Source: Collinsella sp. (GTDB lineage Bacteria; Actinomycetota; Coriobacteriia; Coriobacteriales; Coriobacteriaceae). Taken from it: 25,766 nt of DNA. Location: positions 1 through 25,766 of the forward strand of contig JAHYYP010000018.1 of the NCBI GenBank assembly GCA_019424905.1. The letters are read 5' to 3'. Below the pieces are notes generated by a model. That model was not told where the DNA came from. It was given only the letters and a program-made list of their open reading frames with translations, and did not search any database. Positions 14,035 through 21,251 of the stretch are shown here, piece by piece. Within the stretch, counting starts at the first letter, position 1, and the number at the start of each line of letters is the position of its first letter. The position numbers and the translations under genes were made by a program.

Positions 14035-16182
14035 CTACTTCCCCTGCACCATGGTGAGCGAGATCTTCTTGCGGTCGCGGTCGACCTTCTCGACCCACAC
14101 CTTCACCGTGTCGCCGACGCGCACGACATCACTCGGGTGCTTGACGAAGCGGTTAGCCAGCTTGGAGATGTGCACGAGGCCGTCCTGGTGCACGCCCACG
14201 TCGACGAACGCGCCAAAGTCGACGACGTTGCGCACCGTGCCCTTGAGCTCCATGCCGGGCTCCAGGTCGTCGATGGAAAGCGCTGAGCGGCTAAAGACCA
14301 CCTCGGGCGCGTCGTCGCGCGGGTCGCGGCCGGGCTTTTTGAGCTCGTTGACGATGTCGATGAGCGTTAGGGTGCCGCAGTCCAGGTCGCTTGCCAGCGC
14401 CGAGATACTGCCCAGGCGGCGCTCGATGTCGGGCACGCCGCCGCGGCTGAGCTCGCTTGCCGCAACGCCGGCGCGCTCCAGGACGGCCGTGGCTACCTCG
14501 TAGCTCTCGGGGTGGACGCTTGTCGCGTCGAGTGGGTTCTTGCCGCCGCTAATGCGCAGGAAACCCGCGGCGTTCAGGTATGCCTTGGGTCCCAGCTTGG
14601 GGACCTTCTTAAGCTGGCGGCGATCGGTAAAGGCGCCGTTTTCCTCGCGGTAGGCCACGATGTTTTTGGCCACGCTCGGCGTAATACCCGATACGTATCC
14701 CAACAGGCTCGCGCTCGCGGTGTTGACGTCGACGCCCACGCGGTTGACGACGTCTTCCACCACGTGGCCCAGGGTGCGCGAGAGTTCGGCCTGGTCAAGG
14801 TCGTGCTGGTATTGGCCAACGCCGATGGACTGGGGCGGAATCTTGACGAGCTCTGCCAGTGGGTCTTGCAGGCGGCGGCCCAGGCTCATGGCGCCACGCA
14901 CGGTGACGTCCAGGTCGGGATATTCCTGGCTGGCGAGCTCGGAGGCGGAGTACACCGACGCGCCGGCCTCGTTGACGATGGTGTAGCGAAGGCTGGGCGC
15001 CTGCTCGGCAATGAACTCCGAGACGACTTCCTCGGTCTCGCGGCTGGCGGTGCCGTTGCCGATGACGATGGTGTTGACGCCGTCCTTCTTGACGAGGCGG
15101 GCAAACTCGCGCTTGGTGCCGGCGACGTCGTGGCGCGGCTTGGTGGGGTAGACCACGCCGTGGTCGAGTAGCTTGCCGGTCTCGTCCATGACGGCGACCT
15201 TGCAGCCGGTGCGGTAGCCCGGATCGAGCGCGAGCACGCGGGCGCCGCGCACGGGGCGTGCCGAGAGCAAGCCCTCAAGGTTCTTGGCAAAGACGTTGAT
15301 GGCCTCGGTCTGGGCGCGAACGGTGAGTTTGGCGCGGGCCTCGCGCTCCAGCGAGGGGGCCATGAGGCGCTTGTAGCCGTCGGCGATGGCGGCATCGAAG
15401 ACGGGCGCGAATACGCCCTGGCGTCGGGGCCAACGGCTGCCGAGGCGTGCCGTGGCGGCGGCGCCGTCGACGTTCACGCGCACGCGGAGCTTGCCCTCGC
15501 GCTCGCCGCGGTCGATAGCCAGCACGCGGTGGTTGGGTATACGGCGCAGCGGCTCGTCAAAGTTGTAGTAGGGCTCGTAGGGGGTCTTCTCGGCGGGGTC
15601 TGTGGCTTCGACGACGATATCGGCGGTGTTCTGCGTAAAGGCGCGCAGGTCGGCGACGTTCTCGGGGTCCTCGGCCACCGTCTCGGCCACGATGTCCGCC
15701 GCCCCGGCGAGCGCCTTTTCGGGCGTGTCGAAGCCGGCTTTCTCGTTGACGTATGCCGCGGCGGCGTCGAGTGCGCTGCCCTTGGCCGAAGCCTGCATGA
15801 TGATCATGTTGGCGAGTGGCTCCAGGCCTGCCTCGCGGGCCTTCTGCGCGCGGGTCATGCGCTTTTTGCGGTAGGGCTTGTAGAGGTCCTCGACACGCTG
15901 GAGCTGCGTGGCCTCGCGAATCTGTTGCTCGAGCTCGGGCGTGAGCTTGCCCTGGGCGTCGATGAGCAGAATGACGTCCTCTTTACGTTGCTCAAGATTG
16001 CGCAGGTAGGACAGGCGCTCGTCGAGCGCGCGCAGGGCAACGTCGTCCATGCCGCCCGTGGCTTCTTTGCGGTAGCGCGAGATAAAGGGGATGGTGTTGC
16101 CCTCGTCGATGAGCTTGACGGCTGCCTCGATGTTGACGGCCTTAAGGTTGAGCTCGCGGGCGAGCTGGGCGATAAGATCCAT
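14035..16182 (-). CDS. tex: Tex-family RNA-binding transcription accessory protein
   Basis: A 715-residue cytosolic protein of the Tex/Spt6-like family, which binds nucleic acid and influences transcription. Order: helical N-terminal region (1-300, with ISRYRKEATGG at 35-45 and VEDLYKPYRKKRMT at about 97-110); YqgF/RuvC-like domain starting at LALDPGYRTGCK (about 317-328) and continuing to about 450; helix-hairpin-helix pair (about 481-546, VDVNTASASLLGYVSGI); and a C-terminal S1 RNA-binding domain (about 639-712, FGAFVDVGVHQDGLVHIS). The whole domain set is complete. The ATG at 16182 follows AAGGAG by 4 bases; the frame stays open upstream to 16314, but that part falls in the intergenic palindrome zone and is not expected to be translated. 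The stop lies 32 bp from the repeat at 13832-14003. Confidence 0.93.
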   Translation of the reverse strand: MDLIAQLARELNLKAVNIEAAVKLIDEGNTIPFISRYRKEATGGMDDVALRALDERLSYLRNLEQRKEDVILLIDAQGKLTPELEQQIREATQLQRVEDLYKPYRKKRMTRAQKAREAGLEPLANMIIMQASAKGSALDAAAAYVNEKAGFDTPEKALAGAADIVAETVAEDPENVADLRAFTQNTADIVVEATDPAEKTPYEPYYNFDEPLRRIPNHRVLAIDRGEREGKLRVRVNVDGAAATARLGSRWPRRQGVFAPVFDAAIADGYKRLMAPSLEREARAKLTVRAQTEAINVFAKNLEGLLSARPVRGARVLALDPGYRTGCKVAVMDETGKLLDHGVVYPTKPRHDVAGTKREFARLVKKDGVNTIVIGNGTASRETEEVVSEFIAEQAPSLRYTIVNEAGASVYSASELASQEYPDLDVTVRGAMSLGRRLQDPLAELVKIPPQSIGVGQYQHDLDQAELSRTLGHVVEDVVNRVGVDVNTASASLLGYVSGITPSVAKNIVAYREENGAFTDRRQLKKVPKLGPKAYLNAAGFLRISGGKNPLDATSVHPESYEVATAVLERAGVAASELSRGGVPDIERRLGSISALASDLDCGTLTLIDIVNELKKPGRDPRDDAPEVVFSRSALSIDDLEPGMELKGTVRNVVDFGAFVDVGVHQDGLVHISKLANRFVKHPSDVVRVGDTVKVWVEKVDRDRKKISLTMVQGK

Positions 16183-16264
16183 GGGACTCCTTGCGTTTAA
16201 GGTGCGTTTGCAGCACAGGGCTACCAAGGATACCACCCGTCCCAAAAGACTGTTTTTGGGGCCG

Positions 16265-16426
16265 CGCCACGAAAACGGTCTATCTACTACGTTTGAACCG
16301 TATGGGTCGACCATCCCCCGGTTTTCCGAAAATACGCAAGCCGTCTACCTGCGGTTTTTATTTCGCGAAATTCCGTATGGTTAAGGGTGGTCGGTTAAAC
16401 GTAGTAGATAGGCCCATTTCGTGGCG
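16265..16426. repeat. 162-bp element with ~36-bp terminal inverted repeats
   Basis: The outermost CGCCACGAAA (16265-16274) is mirrored at 16417-16426 with one mismatch or less. CTATCTACTACGTTT (16280-16294) is a perfect 15-bp match to its complement at 16397-16411. Pairing continues inward over CGACCATCCC/GGGTGGTCG with small gaps. The middle is AT-richer than the surroundings and contains a second CCGTATGG copy. The mirrored ends and compact size suggest a non-autonomous mobile element or a conserved structured element; no target duplication is visible. Confidence 0.8.
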
Positions 16427-16490
16427 AACGAATCAAGCCGAGGTGCAAAATAGCCCCCGCCCCAGAAAAATCATCGGCAAGGTAGCAAAA

Positions 16491-16522
16491 TGCCCCGCGG
16501 GCAGGAGGCTGCTCGCGGGGCA
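16491..16522 (-). terminator. Terminator of the SDR-MFS-oxidoreductase cluster
   Basis: TGCCCCGCGGGCAG (16491-16504) pairs with 16509-16522 at 13 of 14 positions around a 4-nt loop. On the minus strand the stem is followed by TTTTGC. It lies about 70 bp beyond the stop codon of the Gfo/Idh/MocA gene. Confidence 0.65.
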
Positions 16523-16593
16523 AAGAAGAGGGGCTTGTTGGTGGCGGGCCGAGGCGCTCGGCGGGGAGTTTGCCGCGGCCCGCTCTTAAGGCA

Positions 16594-17634
16594 TTACAGC
16601 TCAACGAGCTGGCCGGTCTCGGCGGCCTCCTTGATGGCGTTGAGAAGCGTGAGCGTCTTGACGTTATCGGCGGGGGTCACGACGGGCTCGACCTCGCGGC
16701 GGACAACCTTCACAAAGTGCTTGAGCTGCATCTTGTGCGGCAGTGCCGGGTCGACGGCCGGAATCTCCATCTGCAGCGGCTTGTGCCAGTTAGAGGCGCC
16801 GTCGTAGGAGAACTGGTGCAGGCGGGGCAGCGAAAGGGCGCCCTTGGTGCCGCCGATAAAGTAGGCGTCGGCGTCGAAGGGGCGGTACTGCGGATCCTCG
16901 CGAGCGGTCGCCTCCCAGTTCCAGGGGCTGGCGGTGGCGTCAGAGATGGTCATGCTCGCGAGCGCGCCGTCGGCAAAACGGACGTTGACCACGGCGGAGT
17001 CCTCGGTCTCAAAACCGCGGGCGGCGCTGGACTGCATGCCCTGGACGGCAACGGGCTCGCCCAGCAGGTAGCGGAGCAGGTCGACGTCGTGCACCAGGTT
17101 GACCAGGATCGGGCCGGCACCCTTCTTGCGGCGCCACTCGACATCGAAATACTCGTCATTCTTATAGATCATGTAGTGGAAGCTCGACACGGTGAGCTTG
17201 CCCAGCTCGCCGGACTCGATGATCTCCTTGGCCTTGTTGACGAAGGGGTTGTGGCGACGGTGCTGACCCACGAGCACGGGCACGCCGGCGGTTTCGGCCT
17301 CGGCGGCGAAGGCCTGGGCATCCTCGAGATCGTTGGAGATCGGCTTTTCGACCAGCGGCACGATGTTGCGCTTCACAGCCTCGCGAGCAACGCCTAGGTG
17401 CAGGTCGTTGGGGGTAGCGATAATGACGGCCTCGGGCTTGATCTCGTTCATCATCTGGGCGGGATCGGTGTAAAACGGCACGCCGGCGGCCTCGGCCGTG
17501 GCGCGGGCGCCCTCAAAGGCGTCGGCGATGGCGACGAGCTCGGCCTCGGGCTCCTCGGTGACAAAGCGGATGTGGTTGCGGCCCATGGCGCCGGCGCCGA
17601 TAACGGCAATGCGGACGGGGTTGAGCTCAGACAT
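16594..17634 (-). CDS. Gfo/Idh/MocA family oxidoreductase
   Basis: A 346-residue NAD(P)-dependent dehydrogenase of the Gfo/Idh/MocA family, whose members oxidise or epimerise sugars, inositols and related polyols. The Rossmann motif is GAGAMG (13-18). The catalytic EKP is at residues 96-98, with K97 as the usual general base/acid. The substrate motif VNLVHDVDLLRYL (178-190) keeps H182 and D185, but the commonly found Asp three residues before the His is Asn (N179), a variation that some relatives share. The length is typical. The ATG at 17634 follows AAGGAG. It is the last gene of the SDR - MFS - oxidoreductase series, 69 bp after the transporter gene, with a family hairpin between them. The substrate is unknown. 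Confidence 0.88.
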   Translation of the reverse strand: MSELNPVRIAVIGAGAMGRNHIRFVTEEPEAELVAIADAFEGARATAEAAGVPFYTDPAQMMNEIKPEAVIIATPNDLHLGVAREAVKRNIVPLVEKPISNDLEDAQAFAAEAETAGVPVLVGQHRRHNPFVNKAKEIIESGELGKLTVSSFHYMIYKNDEYFDVEWRRKKGAGPILVNLVHDVDLLRYLLGEPVAVQGMQSSAARGFETEDSAVVNVRFADGALASMTISDATASPWNWEATAREDPQYRPFDADAYFIGGTKGALSLPRLHQFSYDGASNWHKPLQMEIPAVDPALPHKMQLKHFVKVVRREVEPVVTPADNVKTLTLLNAIKEAAETGQLVEL

Positions 17635-17664
17635 TTCGACTCCTTAATACCGGTGACCGGTGGA

Positions 17665-17695
17665 ATGCGACAAAGGGGCTGTCCCTTCGTCGCAT
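17665..17695 (-). repeat. Intra-operon hairpin of the dispersed family
   Basis: Arms 17665-17677 and 17683-17695 pair at 12 of 13 positions around GCTGT. Read on the minus strand it is 26/31 identical to 4287-4317. It sits between the MFS stop and the oxidoreductase start, just before the tandem ACCGGT palindromes at about 17649-17661. It might reduce or process the downstream message. Confidence 0.7.
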
Positions 17696-17703
17696 CGGTA
17701 AAA

Positions 17704-18960
17704 CTAGGCGGACTTCTTCTTGCTGTCGGAGACCATCATGTAGACGGTGAGCACGACGGCGATGGCGGCGATCACAATAGCGCCGTAGAAGGACTGCTGG
17801 TAGGCGGCGCTGCCGGCCTCGGCGTGATACAGCACGGCGGTGATGGGCTGGCTGATCCAGGTGGAAGCGGCGTAGCCCAAAAACATGATGCCGTAGTTGA
17901 CGCCGATGTTGCTGGTGCCAAAGGCGCCACCGGTGAGCGGCGGGTAGATGACGAGCAGAGCGCCAAAGCTAAAGCCGAGCAGGGCGAGCGCCACAAAGAA
18001 CATGCTCTGCGTAAAGCTCATCGACATGATGACGAGGGCGACGATGGTGACGACAAGGCTGATGAGCAGCGACTTATAGGCGCCGAGCTTGTCGATGATC
18101 TGGCCAAAGGACAGGCGGCCGACCAGGTTGGCGCAGGTGTTGACGGAGACCACCACACCGCCGAGGGCGACGGCCGCGGCGCTCGTGGGGTCGGCGAAGA
18201 GCTGGACGGCGGCGATGGAGGCAACCTTGCCCACGAGCAGGGTGCCCGCGGTGGCGGCAAAGGCGAAAGTGACGATGAGGACCCAGAAGCGCGGGGTCTT
18301 GACCATCTCGCCCGGGGTGAGGTCGCCGAAGGTGCCGGCGTGCGCGCCGCCCTTGGGGGCCTCGAAGCCCTCGGGCAGCCAACCGGCCTCGGGGGCCTTC
18401 AGGAACAGGGCGGAGGCAGCAATCGTCACAAAGAAGATGACGCCGAGCGCCTTAAGGGCGCCAAAGATGCCCAGGCTCGGGATGAGCAACGAGGCGAGCA
18501 CCGGGGAGAGCACGGCGGGGCCGGCGGTCGAAGCGGCCAGGGTGATGCCGGAGGCAAGGCCCTTTTTGTCGATGAACCACTTTTGACCGGTGGTGAGTGC
18601 CGGGTTGTAGCCCAGGCCGTTGCCGATGGCGGCGACGAGCGAGAACCACAGGTAGAACTGCCACGGCTCGGTGACGGTGCCGGACATAAACCAGCCCAGG
18701 CCGTAGCACACAGCGGCGGCGATCACGACGTTGCGCGGGCCGATCTTATCGGAGATGCGGCCGGCGAAGATGCCCGTCACGGCCATGATGGTCTGAAAGA
18801 CCGGGAACGCCCAGGTAAGGGCGCTGGACCACTCGGGGTAGACGGCGAGCAGGTTCTTGCTCACGACGGAGTACAGCGCGATTGAGCTGATGAAGAACAT
18901 GGTGACGCACGCGGCGGAAAGCACGACGGCGCGACCCTTGTTGGAGTTGGTGGAAGCCAT
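17704..18960 (-). CDS. MFS transporter, oxalate/formate antiporter (OFA)-like family
   Basis: A 418-residue membrane transporter of the major facilitator superfamily with about twelve hydrophobic segments. The loop motif between helices 2 and 3, GRISDKIGPRN (about 66-76), is the MFS signature. The stretch TTGQKWFIDKKGLASGI (about 123-139) is characteristic of the OFA group, which carries oxalate, formate and other small carboxylates. The length is normal for the group. The start ATG at 18960 has AAAGAG four bases upstream. It lies between the SDR and Gfo/Idh/MocA genes, so it most likely imports the compound those enzymes oxidise, or exports their product. OFA members are often annotated too specifically; the actual substrate is not shown by the sequence. 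Confidence 0.88.
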   Translation of the reverse strand: MASTNSNKGRAVVLSAACVTMFFISSIALYSVVSKNLLAVYPEWSSALTWAFPVFQTIMAVTGIFAGRISDKIGPRNVVIAAAVCYGLGWFMSGTVTEPWQFYLWFSLVAAIGNGLGYNPALTTGQKWFIDKKGLASGITLAASTAGPAVLSPVLASLLIPSLGIFGALKALGVIFFVTIAASALFLKAPEAGWLPEGFEAPKGGAHAGTFGDLTPGEMVKTPRFWVLIVTFAFAATAGTLLVGKVASIAAVQLFADPTSAAAVALGGVVVSVNTCANLVGRLSFGQIIDKLGAYKSLLISLVVTIVALVIMSMSFTQSMFFVALALLGFSFGALLVIYPPLTGGAFGTSNIGVNYGIMFLGYAASTWISQPITAVLYHAEAGSAAYQQSFYGAIVIAAIAVVLTVYMMVSDSKKKSA

Positions 18961-18983
18961 TGGACTCTTTCTGATCGATACGG

Positions 18984-19013
18984 GGGAGGAGCGGGCGTAT
19001 CCGCGGGCCTCCC
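18984..19013 (-). other. Hairpin between SDR and MFS genes
   Basis: GGGAGG (18984-18989) and CCTCCC (19008-19013) pair around an 18-nt centre that can itself partly fold. It falls in the 65-bp gap between the SDR stop and the MFS start and has no T-tract. It may stabilise or process the message rather than terminate it. Confidence 0.4.
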
Positions 19014-19025
19014 TGTTAGGTTGGT

Positions 19026-19907
19026 TTACTGGTCAGTCGGCTTGGCGACGCCGGACTCATCGGACCAAAGCTCGACACCCTTGTTCTTGAGGTAGTTGTC
19101 GGCATAGGCGCGACGGCCGCCGGGCTTGGCGGTGAGGTCGCCCATCATATTGGAGAAGCCACCGTCGACTTTGATGGCGTCGCCGGTGGTAAAGTCCGAG
19201 CGCTTGGACGCCAGGAACATGACGGCGTTGGCGATATCGCTGACCTCGCCGATGCGGCGCGTGGCGATCAGACGGCTGCGGCTCTTTTCGACCTCGGGGT
19301 CGGCGTAGAAGTTGGCCGACATCGGGGTCTTGACGAAGCAGGGCTCGACGCAGTTGGAGCGCACGCCGTAGGGGCCCCACTCGGCGGCGAGCATCTTGGA
19401 CATCATGTTGACGCCCGCCTTGGTGGAGCTGTACACGCCCGAGAACGTCTCGGGGGAGTGGCTGGCAACGGTCGAGATGTGCACCAGGCGACCCTGGCCG
19501 GCCTTGATCATCTCGCGACCAAAGCGCTGCGAGGTGATGAAGTAACCGGTGAGGTTGACGTTGAGCACCTGCTCCCAGTCGCTCAGCGGCAGGTCCTCCA
19601 TAGCGGCAAAGCGCAGGATGCCGGCGGTGTTGACGAGGACGTCGACGCGGCCGAAGTCGGCGATGGTGGCATCGACGGCGGCCTGAACCTCGTCCTCGTT
19701 GGTGGCGTTCATTTTGTAGCCCTCGGCGTGGATGCCAAACTCGGCGGCGAGGTCGGCGGCTGCGGCCTTGACCTTTTCCTCGTTCAGATCGAGCAGGACG
19801 ACGTTGGCGCCGTTGCGGGCGAACTCGCGGCAAATCTCGACGCCCATGCCGCCGAGTGCGCCGGTCACGGCGCAGACATCGCCCTCGAGCTTAAGCCAAT
19901 TGCTCAT
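19026..19907 (-). CDS. SDR-family oxidoreductase
   Basis: A 293-residue short-chain dehydrogenase/reductase, a cytosolic NAD(P)-dependent alcohol/ketone oxidoreductase. The cofactor motif TGALGGMG (15-22) and NTAG (93-96) are present. The active-site pair Y159-x3-K163 (YSSTK) is intact. By the usual 13-residue spacing from the Tyr, the catalytic Ser position is T146 (in HISTVAS), with S145 next to it; this is a mild oddity. D40 after the second strand (VVLLDLN) favours NAD over NADP. A tail of about 35 residues beyond the usual SDR end (rich in Gly/Asp/Lys) makes it longer than the typical 250. It is the first gene of the cluster and divergent from the LysR regulator. The substrate is unknown. 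Confidence 0.88.
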   Translation of the reverse strand: MSNWLKLEGDVCAVTGALGGMGVEICREFARNGANVVLLDLNEEKVKAAAADLAAEFGIHAEGYKMNATNEDEVQAAVDATIADFGRVDVLVNTAGILRFAAMEDLPLSDWEQVLNVNLTGYFITSQRFGREMIKAGQGRLVHISTVASHSPETFSGVYSSTKAGVNMMSKMLAAEWGPYGVRSNCVEPCFVKTPMSANFYADPEVEKSRSRLIATRRIGEVSDIANAVMFLASKRSDFTTGDAIKVDGGFSNMMGDLTAKPGGRRAYADNYLKNKGVELWSDESGVAKPTDQ

Positions 19908-20014
19908 AGGAACTTCCCTTCTTGTGCCTCCCGGTGGGTCGCTCCCATTAACCGACCCATGTGGTTTTCGCTGGTTATCGTATGCTTAGCGTTCGCGCAG
20001 GTGAATTGCATATT

Positions 20015-20036
20015 TGTTAGAATGGCGTTAATCATA
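20015..20036. promoter_or_regulatory. Overlapping divergent promoter candidates
   Basis: On the plus strand TG-T-TAGAAT (20015-20023) is an extended -10 box for the LysR gene with no clear -35. On the minus strand TATGAT (20031-20036) could be the -10 of the SDR operon, giving a leader of about 120 nt. Both are weak and rest on the -10 alone. Confidence 0.3.
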
Positions 20037-20062
20037 GGTTTACACCGTGCGATGCAGTTTAT

Positions 20063-20074
20063 GCTCAATTGAGC
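20063..20074. promoter_or_regulatory. GCTCAATTGAGC palindrome, candidate LysR-regulator site
   Basis: A perfect 12-bp palindrome in the LysR/SDR divergent gap, extendable as ATGC...GCAT around a TCAATTGA core. T20060-N11-A20072 fits the loose LysR T-N11-A rule but is off-centre with respect to the palindrome. The location is right for autoregulation and for control of the divergent operon. Confidence 0.45.
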
Positions 20075-20140
20075 GCATGACCTGCGAAAACAACCTCCTG
20101 TGGCACCATGTGGTCACGGGCGCGAAAACGGGAGATTGAC

Positions 20141-21019
20141 GTGTACGATCGACGACTTGAGGCTATATCGGCCGCCGCGGAGCTGGGAAGCTTCTCGCGT
20201 GCGGCGGCAAAATTGCGCGTGTCGACCCCGGCGCTCGTCAAACAGGTGTCGGGATTCGAGGCCGAGTTCGGCATCACGTTGTTCGAGCGCTCGCATTCGG
20301 GTGTTAAGGTGACGCCGGCGGGCGCTCTGCTGGTGGACGACGCGCGCTCGATCATGCGGCAGTCCGAGGACGCGCTGCGCCGAGCCCGACGCGCGGCGGG
20401 CGATGGCGGTGCCGTGCGTCTGGGTGTGTCGATGATGTGCCCGGGGCGCCAAACGCTGTCGATGTGGTCGGGCATCCACGATCTGGAACCGTCGCTGCGA
20501 TTTGAGATCGTGCCGGTAAGCGATCTCTACGACGAGCGTGAGACCGTCATGCGCAGCTTGGGCCGCGAGGTCGATGTGGTGCAATCGAGTTTTTCTACCC
20601 CACGCTGGGGTGATGCCTGCCAAAAGCTCCGCATTGTCAACGTGCCGTTTTATATCGATCTGCCGCGCACGAGCCCGCTGGCGCGCAAGAATCGCATTGC
20701 GGTCGCCGACTTGGAGGGTATGCGTCTGCGCGTACTGCGCCACGGCAACGACGCCATGGACAGCCTGCGCATCGACCTGTTGGCCGACGGCGGCGTGGAC
20801 GTGATCGACGTGGACAGCTTCGACTTTGCGCTCTTTAACGAGGCGGAGGAAAAGGGCGATGCGGTGCTCACCTGCGGAGCGTGGTCGGGCGTGCACCCGG
20901 CCTTTGTGGGCGTACCGTTCCTATGCGGCCGCGAGGTGCCGGTCTATTTGCACTACCCGCTCGAGCCCACCCTCCAAGTGCAAAAATTCGTCAACGCCAT
21001 GGCCCAACTCCTCAACTAG
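20141..21019 (+). CDS. LysR-family transcriptional regulator
   Basis: A 292-residue LysR-type regulator. The N-terminal winged helix-turn-helix is at about residues 1-60 (LEAISAAAELGSFSRAAAKLRVSTPALVKQ, recognised in two pieces), followed by LFERSHSGVKVTPAG, the usual linker start. The C-terminal effector-binding domain spans about 85-290. The GTG at 20141 is used because GGGAG lies 6 bases upstream and the protein then starts at the normal position relative to the HTH. The earlier ATG at 20108 adds 11 basic residues and has no ribosome-binding site. It is divergent from the SDR-MFS-oxidoreductase cluster, the classic layout for a LysR regulator and its target, and probably responds to the pathway substrate or an intermediate. 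Confidence 0.88.
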   Translation: MYDRRLEAISAAAELGSFSRAAAKLRVSTPALVKQVSGFEAEFGITLFERSHSGVKVTPAGALLVDDARSIMRQSEDALRRARRAAGDGGAVRLGVSMMCPGRQTLSMWSGIHDLEPSLRFEIVPVSDLYDERETVMRSLGREVDVVQSSFSTPRWGDACQKLRIVNVPFYIDLPRTSPLARKNRIAVADLEGMRLRVLRHGNDAMDSLRIDLLADGGVDVIDVDSFDFALFNEAEEKGDAVLTCGAWSGVHPAFVGVPFLCGREVPVYLHYPLEPTLQVQKFVNAMAQLLN

Positions 21020-21057
21020 CTCATTTGGGACGGGGCTTTTTTAGCTACTTACAAAGC

Positions 21058-21094
21058 GAGGCCCTGGCCAAACGGCCAGGGCCTCACAACTTTT
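21058..21094 (+). terminator. LysR gene terminator
   Basis: GAGGCCCTGGCC (21058-21069) pairs perfectly with GGCCAGGGCCTC (21074-21085) around AAAC, followed by ACAACTTTTATT. It lies 39 bp after the LysR stop codon. Confidence 0.8.
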
Positions 21095-21127
21095 ATTCCG
21101 TTCTAAATGACGGGCTGATCGCGCGCA

Positions 21128-21237
21128 GGAGGGCGCCCCGGGGACGGGCGGGGTATTTCCTCCGCGCGCAGTTTCGCAGCGCAGCGAGAATGTTTGAGCA
21201 CGGAGGAATTATCCCGCCCGTCCCCGGGGCGCCCTCC
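21128..21237. repeat. 110-bp palindrome with perfect 25-bp GC-rich arms
   Basis: Arms 21128-21152 and 21213-21237 are a perfect 25-bp inverted repeat (ends GGAGGGCGCCCC, itself containing the GGGCGCCC palindrome). Pairing resumes inward as TATTTCCTCCG/CGGAGGAATTA with one mismatch, giving arms of about 37 bp. The central 36 bp is unpaired, with GCGCAG repeats. It lies 14 bp beyond the stop codon of the minus-strand ABC gene, between convergent genes, and may act as that operon's terminator; it lacks a T-tract on the minus strand. Confidence 0.85.
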
Positions 21238-21251
21238 GTCAGTAATCGGCC

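Larger units (their letters stand above)
16183..16593. other. 411-bp non-coding gap with a long palindrome and hairpins
   Basis: No supported gene lies here. It separates tex (minus) from the stop of the Gfo/Idh/MocA oxidoreductase (minus), so it must hold the tex promoter and the terminator of the upstream operon. The features seen are the 162-bp inverted repeat (16265-16426), a GC-rich hairpin (16491-16522), and a further GC-rich inverted pair GCGGGCC/GGCCCGC at about 16543-16585. No clear tex promoter was recognised. Confidence 0.75.

Noticed and set aside
19026..19907. Bile-acid hydroxysteroid dehydrogenase
   Set aside because: It is an SDR in a likely gut bacterium, but nothing in the sequence or neighbours points to bile acids, and it does not resemble the Collinsella 7-beta enzyme as I remember it.
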